Assembly (NCBI GenBank): GCA_964555235.1
Contig: CAZKRU010000027.1
Location: 1-49,556 of the forward strand
Direction of reading: 5' to 3'
Origin: CAZKRU01 sp964555235
GTDB lineage: Bacteria; Verrucomicrobiota; Verrucomicrobiia; Methylacidiphilales; CAMAQI01
Length of the DNA stretch: 49,556 bases
Of this stretch, positions 20,911 through 29,000 are shown in pieces (positions within the stretch are counted from its first letter, which is position 1; the number at the start of each line of letters is the position of its first letter). The notes beneath the pieces are model-generated. The model was given only the letters and a program-made list of their open reading frames with translations, made no database searches and was not told where the DNA came from. Position numbers and translations under genes: made by a program.

Positions 20911-21498
20911 ATGGCAGATGAAACCTCAATTTGCAATTCTGCGGCGGTCCTTCTCGGAAGTAAACCCATCGTTAGCATTGACGATGAGAACAGCACTTTT
21001 GCCAAGCTTTGCAAAGCGACCTATCCGCAGGTTCGTGATTTCGTCTTAGACCTGCATCCATGGAATTGCGCCACTCGTCGCGTCATTCTTTCCAATCTCG
21101 TCGCGACTCCTGAATTTAATTACGCCTACAAATTTCAACTTCCTTCGGACGTGATCCGTGTGGTTTCCGCGAATGATGACGATGATTACAAGTTGGAAGA
21201 TTCTCGAACGCTTCTTTGCGATTCAAACGAAGTTCACCTGATTTATATTTACCGGCTCGAAGATCCCAACGAAATGCCCGCGACGCTTCGCGAAGTGATC
21301 GCGACGCGATTAGCCTGGCAGCTTTCCTTTGCCATCACCCAGACAAACACCGATCGCCAAGAGTTGATGCAAGTTTTTCAGGACGTTTTGCGAAAAGCCA
21401 AGACGGTAGACGCTCAATCGGATGGTCGCACTTTCCTTTCCCGCAAGCACTACATCAACTCCCGAAGTGGAGACATGTACTACCCGAATCGTCGATGA
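20911..21498 (+). CDS. Tail tubular protein A
   Basis: The ATG at 20911 has an AAAGGAG site; a longer in-frame start at 20770 would cross the terminator and the previous gene. The 195-aa protein (T7 gp11 is 196 aa) has the family pattern: ICNSAAVLLGSKPIVSIDDENSTF, then YPQVRDFVLDLHPWNCATRR, FQLPSDVIRV and a helical C-terminus with RLAWQLSFAITQTNTDRQ. It forms the adaptor ring between portal and nozzle. Its stop overlaps the next start (ATGA). Confidence 0.9.
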   Translation: MADETSICNSAAVLLGSKPIVSIDDENSTFAKLCKATYPQVRDFVLDLHPWNCATRRVILSNLVATPEFNYAYKFQLPSDVIRVVSANDDDDYKLEDSRTLLCDSNEVHLIYIYRLEDPNEMPATLREVIATRLAWQLSFAITQTNTDRQELMQVFQDVLRKAKTVDAQSDGRTFLSRKHYINSRSGDMYYPNRR

Positions 21499-23990
21499 GT
21501 ACGATCAATTATCTTCAGACTAATTTCAACGCTGGGGAAATCAGCCCGAGGGCATACGGACGCCCTGATATTCAGAAGTACGCGAACGCACTCAAGCGAT
21601 TTGAAAACTTTTATTGCACGCTTCAAGGCGGCGCATTTAAGCGCACGGGAAGTTATTTTGCGGCTGGAACTAAAGATTCCAGTAAAGAAAGCTTCGTCAA
21701 AGAATTCATCTTTTCGACGACTCAAGCGTACATGCTTGAATATGGAGATCAGTACATTCGATTTTTCAAAGATAACGGACAAATTGAATCGACGAAAGTC
21801 ATCACCGGGGCGGCGGATAATGGATCGGGGTTGATTCGAATCACGGCGGTTGCCCATGGCTATCAGACCGGAAACACGGTTACAATTACAGGTGTTACCG
21901 GAACGACTGAGGCAAACGGCACTTGGGTCATCACGGTTATCTCGGCAGACACTTACGATCTAATAGGATCCACTTTCACTAATGCCTATGTTTCCGGCGG
22001 ATCCGGGACGGCCATCGTTGAGGTTTCAACGCCTTATGTTGAAGCGAATCTAGGAGGTCTCTCCTACACTCAATCGGCGGACATTCTTTACAACGTACAC
22101 CAAACGTACGAGCCAAGAAAGTTGACTCGCTCGAGTCATACGGCTTGGTCTCTGAATGTTATTGATTTCATTGATGGACCTTATCTTTCAATCAATAAAA
22201 CCTCGACCACTTTTACGCCTTCAGGAACCACCGGTTCGATCACCATCACGGCGAGTGCGGCCACGTTTACGGCAAACGACGTTGGGCGATGGGTTCGAAT
22301 CAAGCATAGTGCGGTTTGGGGTGCCGCCAAAATTACCGCATTTACTTCATCCACCGTTGTCGATGCTACGGTAAATGCGGATTTTCCAATGGGAGCAACG
22401 GGAGCCGTTAAAGAATGGCGCCTTGGCGCGTTTTACATTGGCAATTATCCGTCTTGCGTTTCGTTTTATGAAGAGCGCCTCTGCTTCTCCGGATGTCCCG
22501 ATGATCCTGAATCGGTCTATTGTTCGGAGACTGGAAACTTTGAAACTTTCAGTCCGACCGATAAGGACGCGAAAGTTTTAGATACGAGCGCGATCACGTT
22601 CAAAATTGTTTCCGATAACGTGAATGCGGTTCAATGGATGAGCGGCCTGAATGCGATGCTTTTAGGAAGTTCGGGAGCAGAGTGGAAAATCGACTCTGGA
22701 AATGACTCGAAGGCGTTCACTCCAACTACTGTGACGCGAAAGCTTCAAACCACCAATGGCAGCGCATTCGGAAGTAAGAAAACTCCCATCGTCGTCACGA
22801 ATAACGCAGTTCTTTATGTCAATAAGACGGGTCAGGAAATGTACGAGATTATCTATGACAACGTTCTCCAGGGGTACAAATCGAATCCTCTGACTATTTT
22901 AAGCGAGCATATTTTGCGCGAGGGCGGATATGTGGTGGACACTGCCTTCCAAAAAAGTCGTAACTCGATTATTTGGGCAGCACTGGCCGATGGCCGATTG
23001 GCGGCATTGACCTATCTCCCCGATCAGGAAGTGGCCGGATGGTCCAAGCATTATATCGGCGGGACTCTCGCCGGCGAGCTGAATGCCTTTGTGGAATCGG
23101 TTGCCTGTATTCCAACTTCAGACGGCTCACAGGATCAACTTTGGATGGTGGTCCGTCGCACAATCGATGGAACGACGAAACGATATATTGAATATTTGAA
23201 GCCGGATTTTCTCCCACTGAGCCTGACCGATAAGGACGACGCCTTTTATGTGGATTGCGGATTGACCTACAACGATCCGAAGACAATCACAGCCGCCACG
23301 CAAGCGAGTCCTGTTTCTATCACAAGCGCGAGCCATGGATTTTCGACCGGGGATCGGGTCCGCATCCGAAGCATCAAGGGAATGACCGAGTTAAACGGTC
23401 TTAATTTTACGATCACCGTAGTAAATTCGAACACATTCACTTTGGATGATATTGATGGGACGGATTATTCTGAATATGTATCCGGCGGAGTCGTCCGCAA
23501 GCACGTCTCAACGGTCAGCGGATTAGACCATTTGGAGGGTGAAACCGTTCGGATCTTTGCTGATGGTGGATTGCAGACTGATAAAACGGTTTCCGGTGGA
23601 TCTATTACGCTCGATTATCCAGCTTCTTTTATTCATGCAGGGCTTGGATACCGGGCCAGCTTGACCACGCTACCGACGGAGGGTGGCGGGAATAACGGAA
23701 CCGCGCAGGGGAAATTCAAACGCAATAATCGGTGTGTGGTTCGACTCTTAAACTCCATGGAACTCCGATACAAAGCGGACGAATACTCCAACGATTTAGA
23801 CGAATATCAGAATTACAATTTTAGAGAGCAGCAACACATCATGGATGAAGCTCCGCAACTTTTTACGAATGATGTGGAGCTTGATCTTTTGAGTGAATAC
23901 ACCCGGCAAGGAACAATCACTTTGATCAGTGATGATCCTCTTCCTTTAAACATTCTTGCGCTCATGCCGGAGGGCAAAGTTTATGGATAA
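21495..23990 (+). CDS. Tail tubular protein B (nozzle)
   Basis: The 831-aa protein (T7 gp12 is 794 aa) begins with the family motif TNFNAGEISPRAYGRPDIQKY and contains NYPSCVSFYEERLCFSGCPDDPESVY, a typical podovirus nozzle block. Two small repeats with HGYQTGNTVTITGVTGTTEANG (about 120-165) and HGFSTGDRVRIRSIKGMTELNG (about 610-655) are of the kind found as inserted domains in phage tail proteins. It forms the tail nozzle that contacts the internal proteins and the host. The start overlaps the previous stop. Confidence 0.92.
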   Translation: MSTINYLQTNFNAGEISPRAYGRPDIQKYANALKRFENFYCTLQGGAFKRTGSYFAAGTKDSSKESFVKEFIFSTTQAYMLEYGDQYIRFFKDNGQIESTKVITGAADNGSGLIRITAVAHGYQTGNTVTITGVTGTTEANGTWVITVISADTYDLIGSTFTNAYVSGGSGTAIVEVSTPYVEANLGGLSYTQSADILYNVHQTYEPRKLTRSSHTAWSLNVIDFIDGPYLSINKTSTTFTPSGTTGSITITASAATFTANDVGRWVRIKHSAVWGAAKITAFTSSTVVDATVNADFPMGATGAVKEWRLGAFYIGNYPSCVSFYEERLCFSGCPDDPESVYCSETGNFETFSPTDKDAKVLDTSAITFKIVSDNVNAVQWMSGLNAMLLGSSGAEWKIDSGNDSKAFTPTTVTRKLQTTNGSAFGSKKTPIVVTNNAVLYVNKTGQEMYEIIYDNVLQGYKSNPLTILSEHILREGGYVVDTAFQKSRNSIIWAALADGRLAALTYLPDQEVAGWSKHYIGGTLAGELNAFVESVACIPTSDGSQDQLWMVVRRTIDGTTKRYIEYLKPDFLPLSLTDKDDAFYVDCGLTYNDPKTITAATQASPVSITSASHGFSTGDRVRIRSIKGMTELNGLNFTITVVNSNTFTLDDIDGTDYSEYVSGGVVRKHVSTVSGLDHLEGETVRIFADGGLQTDKTVSGGSITLDYPASFIHAGLGYRASLTTLPTEGGGNNGTAQGKFKRNNRCVVRLLNSMELRYKADEYSNDLDEYQNYNFREQQHIMDEAPQLFTNDVELDLLSEYTRQGTITLISDDPLPLNILALMPEGKVYG

Positions 23991-24498
23991 ACCAATCATC
24001 AAGCCTTTGGAGGTATCGGATGTCGATGAACTTTTTAAAGAAATTCGTGAATCCGACTTGCGAGAACTCGAAGCATCTGGACCCGGAGAGCCTATCGATC
24101 GGGTTAAACTTGCAGCGGCTCAAGCCATCCAAACTGGAATCGGATTCTCCGTCCGAGATTCAGCCGGAAAACTCATCCTCATCTTTGGTGCAGGTAAGGG
24201 TGCCAAAGAAAGTCATGGAGTGATTTGGCTTCTTGGAACGCGTCGCGTGAATCGATGGGCAAAACAGATCATCCTTCACGCGCACGAATGGATCGAGCGC
24301 ATTCATGATCGGTTTCCGATTCTCTACAACGTGAGCGACATCCGAAATAAGACCTACAGTAAGTGGATCGAGCGCATGGGATTTAATTTGTACGCGACTC
24401 ATTTAAAATATGGAGAGGCGCAAATTCCATTCGTTGAGTTTGGTCGATTCGATCTTTCGAAGATGGCGAAATTTGAAGAGGAGTTTGGTTATGTGTGA
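23983..24498 (+). CDS. Internal virion protein A-like (gp13/DUF2833 type)
   Basis: The 171-aa protein has an acyltransferase-like fold pattern (IIKPLEVSDVDELFKEIRESD... GVIWLLGT... WIERIHDRFPILYNVSDIRNKTYSKWIERMGF), as in the phage DUF2833 proteins placed where T7 has gene 13. The alternation of helices and the final WIERMGF motif are typical of GNAT-like folds; the acetyl-CoA loop is not obvious. It overlaps the nozzle gene by 8 nt and the next gene by 8 nt. It is probably a virion or assembly protein. Confidence 0.75.
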   Translation: MDKPIIKPLEVSDVDELFKEIRESDLRELEASGPGEPIDRVKLAAAQAIQTGIGFSVRDSAGKLILIFGAGKGAKESHGVIWLLGTRRVNRWAKQIILHAHEWIERIHDRFPILYNVSDIRNKTYSKWIERMGFNLYATHLKYGEAQIPFVEFGRFDLSKMAKFEEEFGYV

Positions 24499-25114
24499 GC
24501 CAGTCAGTATTGCACTTGGTGTCGTTACGGCGGTGACGGCAGCGTATGGCGCTTATTCTCAGCAAAAAGCCCAAAGCAATCAAGCGAAGTTCGCGGCGTC
24601 ACAAGCCGAACGAAACTCGCAGATTGCCAAGAATCAGGCGGCGGTCATGGAAATATCCGCTCAGCGCGAGGAAGAGTATGCGCGCCAGGCTGCGAAGCAG
24701 GTCCGCGAAAAAGGTCGCCGACTTAATGCCAGCAATCGAGCGCAGCTTGCAAATTCCGGAATTGATTTCTCAGGAAGCGCCTATGATGTTTTTGATCAGA
24801 ATGTGACAACGACAGAGTTGGACGCCCAGCGCACAGAGGATCAGGGATCGGTGAACGCCTACAATAAGCGAGTGCAAGGCACATCTTATCAGAATGACGC
24901 TGTTGGATTTCAACAACAACGAGATTTCCAAAACGCGAGGACTGGCATCGATTATTTGTCGATTGGAGTTTCTGCGGTGGGATCGGGAGTTGGGGCGTAT
25001 CAATCTGCGGGTGGCACGTTTGGAACAACGAGTACGACAAGCAGCTCATTTTCTCAATCTGGACCTTATCGGGATGGGTACAAATATCCGCAATTTAGTG
25101 GGAACGGTTATTAA
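24491..25114 (+). CDS. Internal virion protein B-like (gp14 type)
   Basis: The 207-aa protein starts MCEPVSIALGVVTAVTAAYGAY, a hydrophobic segment with the Cys-Glu-Pro opening seen in gp14-like proteins (T7 gp14 is 196 aa). A long Ala/Gln/Arg-rich helix follows (about 25-90), then a Gly/Ser/Thr-rich tail. It should be ejected and form the outer-membrane part of the DNA channel. It overlaps the gp13-like gene by 8 nt. Its TAA stop (25112-25114) is followed by three open codons in frame to the next ATG. Confidence 0.8.
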   Translation: MCEPVSIALGVVTAVTAAYGAYSQQKAQSNQAKFAASQAERNSQIAKNQAAVMEISAQREEEYARQAAKQVREKGRRLNASNRAQLANSGIDFSGSAYDVFDQNVTTTELDAQRTEDQGSVNAYNKRVQGTSYQNDAVGFQQQRDFQNARTGIDYLSIGVSAVGSGVGAYQSAGGTFGTTSTTSSSFSQSGPYRDGYKYPQFSGNGY

Positions 25115-25123
25115 GGGAACATC

Positions 25124-27205
25124 ATGGCACAACGACAAACTTTAGAATCACAGGTTTCACCGGATGCAGGTGGATTGAATCCGGTCTCTGCCAATTACAG
25201 TAATTGGGTTCCTCCGGTTGATGCGTTTCAGTCGGCAGGCGGAAAAGCCGCAACTTCCGCCGCGAATCTCTTGCAACTTGGAGCCGGTGTTTTCGGAAAG
25301 ATTCAGGAAGAGCAGGCAAAAGTCTGGACAGCGAATGCAGCGAAGGAATTCCAATTAAATTATCAGGACAAGTTTGCAAACAAGGAAATAAGTTCGAAAG
25401 ATCAGTTCGACAAGATATTCCAAAAAGACGCCTCGACCATGATGGAGTCCGCGCCTAATGAGCAAGCGCGGCGAATGATCAAAACGCACTTAGATCAATT
25501 CCAGCTTTCTTATCGAGGTCATGCGATCAGTATTCAGGATCGACTCTCCCGGGCTTCAATCACGAATGGGGCGGTGGAATACATGGACAAAACCACGCAA
25601 CAAATGGTGAGTCCTCAGACGCCGATTGAGAGCCTTCAAGGAATTGCAGAAGGTGCCTCTTCTTTTGTGAATACCCGGGCGCACAGTGGAATTCTTGAGC
25701 CACAACAATCCGATTACCTCAAGGGCCGCGCCAAAAGTCTTTTGACGACGGCCTATGATGCTCGCGCCTCTTACGCGCCTGACGCTGAACAGATCTTGAA
25801 TCATGTCACGACCGAAGGAACTCTTGGAGGACTGACCTACCAGGACTCGCAGCCTATCATCTTCAAGTCTCAAGTGACGAAGGCGACGAATGACATGGTT
25901 GGTAAAGGTCCTCAAGAGATGGCGGCCATCGTCTCCAATTATGCACCTGATCCCAAGAGCCCGATTCTGTTAGAGAATCAGACACGCCTTCACGATCATT
26001 TGCAGAGGGTTTACCAAGCAAACATGGAATCACTGAAAAATGATTCGATTGCTTATATTTCACAGCGTCCAGAATTTCAGGAGAGCAAAGCAGCAAAGGA
26101 CGAAGCTTTTCAAATGTGGTCTGAATCTTCCCGTATGGCGAATACGCCTGAGATGAAGAAAGATGCCATGGAAGCGCAACAACGCTACGATCAGGCGCGC
26201 AACGCTCACATTGAGAACATTCAACAGATCCAAGACAGCATGGGGATTCCACGTTATCAACAAACGATTCTCAGTAAAGGCGAGGCCAACGCCATTAAGG
26301 AAAAACTTTATGAGAACATTTCCTCTGGGAATACCATGCAAATGGCATCCTACCTGGAAGGGTTAAAATTCCAGTTTGGTGACAATTACGGAGCGGCATT
26401 GAATTCGATCGGCGACATGGATGCGAAACTTGCCATTGCCTCCTCGATTGTTGGAAAGGACGAATTCAAGCCGTTTCTTGATTACACGTTTCTCGTTCGG
26501 GATCAGGCGAAAAAAGGACAAGAGTTCAAGCCGAACATTGACACCGAGAGCAAAAAGACTATCGAAGCTCTCGTTACATCGGGATTCTCTGAATATAAAA
26601 CCGCGCTCTTAAATCAGAACCCGATGAACCAACCGCTTGCGGAAAGTCAGCAACAAGAGCTTATTAATTACGCGACTTATCTGGTTTCCACTGGAGTTGA
26701 TCCAAAGGCCGCGGCTGAACGAGTGGTTAAAAATACAGTCAACGCTTCTCACTCCATCATTGAGGCGTCGAGCGGATCGCAGCCGACAATCATCCCGAAC
26801 GGATTTAGCGATTCAGAAAAGACGAATATCCAAAAAAACTTATCCGTTGTTTTTCATGACATGACTTCCTTGCGGAGTTTGATCGGAGGCAGTCAATCGC
26901 CTTTAGTGAATCCATCGTTCTCGAGTCAGTACAAAAATCAGAACACGATTGATGAAGTGACGAAAGACCGACTTGGGGAATTTGAAAAGAACGGATATTG
27001 GGCATTGGCTCCAAATCAACGAGGCGTGGTCTTCATGTCGAAGGACCGGGGCGGGGTTCCTTACATGCCGAAGGGCAAAGATGGAAATCCGTTCACGGTT
27101 GAATTTGATGAGATCAAAACCAACAAGCCTTCGCAGCGATTGATTTCAATATCACCGCAGCTTGCTCCTCAACTTGATGCATTCACTGGAAAACCTTTAA
27201 AATAA
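25124..27205 (+). CDS. Internal virion protein C-like (gp15 type)
   Basis: The 693-aa protein (T7 gp15 is 747 aa) is mostly helical with long Gln/Ala-rich segments and lies between the gp14-like and gp16-like genes. In T7 the gp15 protein forms the periplasmic tube of the ejection channel. No enzymatic motif is visible. It is separated from the previous gene by 9 bases that keep the frame open, and from the next by one base. The assignment rests on order, length and composition. Confidence 0.75.
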   Translation: MAQRQTLESQVSPDAGGLNPVSANYSNWVPPVDAFQSAGGKAATSAANLLQLGAGVFGKIQEEQAKVWTANAAKEFQLNYQDKFANKEISSKDQFDKIFQKDASTMMESAPNEQARRMIKTHLDQFQLSYRGHAISIQDRLSRASITNGAVEYMDKTTQQMVSPQTPIESLQGIAEGASSFVNTRAHSGILEPQQSDYLKGRAKSLLTTAYDARASYAPDAEQILNHVTTEGTLGGLTYQDSQPIIFKSQVTKATNDMVGKGPQEMAAIVSNYAPDPKSPILLENQTRLHDHLQRVYQANMESLKNDSIAYISQRPEFQESKAAKDEAFQMWSESSRMANTPEMKKDAMEAQQRYDQARNAHIENIQQIQDSMGIPRYQQTILSKGEANAIKEKLYENISSGNTMQMASYLEGLKFQFGDNYGAALNSIGDMDAKLAIASSIVGKDEFKPFLDYTFLVRDQAKKGQEFKPNIDTESKKTIEALVTSGFSEYKTALLNQNPMNQPLAESQQQELINYATYLVSTGVDPKAAAERVVKNTVNASHSIIEASSGSQPTIIPNGFSDSEKTNIQKNLSVVFHDMTSLRSLIGGSQSPLVNPSFSSQYKNQNTIDEVTKDRLGEFEKNGYWALAPNQRGVVFMSKDRGGVPYMPKGKDGNPFTVEFDEIKTNKPSQRLISISPQLAPQLDAFTGKPLK

Positions 27206-27206
27206 T

Positions 27207-28991
27207 ATGTTTTACCAAGCAACACTTGCAGCCGAAGATCCTTACGCAGAAGACCGGGCAGTCTCCATGACTGATCCTGGATTTAATCGTTATATCCAGG
27301 CCGTAGGAGAAGAGGCTGGATCACACAACCCCGTGCCTTCTTTGGCGAGGACGGCAGAAGACGCCTACCTTGACACGCAAGGAGAGCAATTACAGCCCGA
27401 CGTTTTAAATCAGAAATACGGTATCGCCGGACGATTTCAGATTGATCGCCCGATGACTGACGTGCTCGCTAAATCTCTTTACGAAAGGAAGAAGACGGAG
27501 ATTGATCGCCAGAGTGTTATTGAGCGCGGAGGCAATGGACTGTTTCGCCAGGGTGCGGGGCTTGTCACCGGATTTGCGACGACCTTCATGGACCCTTTGA
27601 ATGTTGGTCTTGCCTTCGTTCCAGCCCTGGGAGAAGAGCGAATCGCGGCAGGTCTGGGAATGACACTGGACACGATCCGAGCGCGTGCCGGAGTTTCTGC
27701 ATTGGTTGGCGGCGTTCAAGCGGGTGTTGCAGAATTGCCCGTCTGGTATCAGGCCCGGCAAGAGTACGCCGATTACACCGCGGCGGATTCACTGACGAAT
27801 ATCGCCTTTGGTGTTGGAGCGGGCGGCGTCATTGGAACTCTCGGTGGAGTTTATCGCAATTGGATCAAGAATTTAAACCATGAAGATGCCGCCGCACTCA
27901 AGCGCGCGGCGATTGCAAAGATGGCAGATGGTGAGCCTGTCCATTTGGATCAGGTTTTAGATTTGAACGATAACGTGATTTCGAAAGAAATAGAACTTGG
28001 ACGGAAGCTCACGTCTGAGGAAAAGGCGCATCTTGTTTCTGACGATCCGAAAGCTCTCGAATTGATTCACGAAAAATTCGATCCTAAAAACGTCAAGCCT
28101 GTCGATCCTGAAGCCGCCGTAAAAATTGGAGATATTTATGATCGTTTGCCGACGGAAAAGCCTACCGGTAAAAGGATTTTTTATGGCTCAGTTGATTCTG
28201 TTCAAGCGCAGAAGATTTATCAAGAAACAGGTCTTAAGTTAGGCGGACTCAACCGGACGATTGATGACTCCGAAATCAAGCATATTCGAGACCGACATGG
28301 ACCAGAAGGTCATGCTGATCATTCCATTACAAAAAATGATATGGGTAAGATTCCTGAAATTGCCAGCAATCCAGACGTGTCGGCTGTGGGTGCGCGATCT
28401 CCCCAGGGTTTAGAAACCATTGTCAGCGTAAAAAAGGATAATGGGTATTATTTCCTAATTGAAGAGGTGAGGACCGGCAGGGGAAACTTAGCGACGAAAA
28501 CGTTTTTTAAGGTGAAGGAGCGAGGAGCGAAGCAATATGACCCGTCGTCAGGCCATCCCCTTCATACGTCCAACACGCTCTCCTCTAAAGAAATACTCGC
28601 TCAATACCTCGAAAAAGTCAAGAGGGAGAACCCGAACGCTTTTTCAAAAGAGCCAATTAAATCCGATCGTGCCCGCCGACTGAAGGAGGTTTCTACGACT
28701 GAAACCAAGCGTTTGACGGATGACTCGAATGCGGTCGCGACAGAATTGGAGAAGGTGAAATCGGAACAGACTCCAGGCAAAGACGCTTCCAATCCTACCA
28801 ACACGATTGATGACGATATTGCCGCCTATGAAAAGAGCCTCAACGAACGCATGGAAAGCAATCGACTCCTCAAAGAAACGGAAGAGGGTAACGCCCTGCT
28901 TTCCGACATCAACGAATCAAAAACAGCCGCTGAACAGCGGGCAAATGGCGTGATGTCCGCCTTGGGTTGCCTTTTGAAGAATCTCGTATAG
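27207..28991 (+). CDS. Internal virion protein D, N-terminal part, with PBECR-type nuclease domain
   Basis: The 594-aa protein occupies the gp16 place. Residues 1-15 (MFYQATLAAEDPYAE) are copied in the membrane protein at 681-1016. The middle (about 110-230) is helical and hydrophobic in parts. Residues about 320-430 resemble the phage Barnase-EndoU-colicin-RelE-like nuclease group, with IKHIRDRHGPEG and later VSVKKDNGYYFLIEEVRTG... TKTFFKVKERG. The gene ends in TAG (28989-28991), followed by three open codons in frame to the ATG of the next gene. It may be a split gp16-like protein. Confidence 0.75.
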   Translation: MFYQATLAAEDPYAEDRAVSMTDPGFNRYIQAVGEEAGSHNPVPSLARTAEDAYLDTQGEQLQPDVLNQKYGIAGRFQIDRPMTDVLAKSLYERKKTEIDRQSVIERGGNGLFRQGAGLVTGFATTFMDPLNVGLAFVPALGEERIAAGLGMTLDTIRARAGVSALVGGVQAGVAELPVWYQARQEYADYTAADSLTNIAFGVGAGGVIGTLGGVYRNWIKNLNHEDAAALKRAAIAKMADGEPVHLDQVLDLNDNVISKEIELGRKLTSEEKAHLVSDDPKALELIHEKFDPKNVKPVDPEAAVKIGDIYDRLPTEKPTGKRIFYGSVDSVQAQKIYQETGLKLGGLNRTIDDSEIKHIRDRHGPEGHADHSITKNDMGKIPEIASNPDVSAVGARSPQGLETIVSVKKDNGYYFLIEEVRTGRGNLATKTFFKVKERGAKQYDPSSGHPLHTSNTLSSKEILAQYLEKVKRENPNAFSKEPIKSDRARRLKEVSTTETKRLTDDSNAVATELEKVKSEQTPGKDASNPTNTIDDDIAAYEKSLNERMESNRLLKETEEGNALLSDINESKTAAEQRANGVMSALGCLLKNLV

Positions 28992-29000
28992 AAAGTTTAT

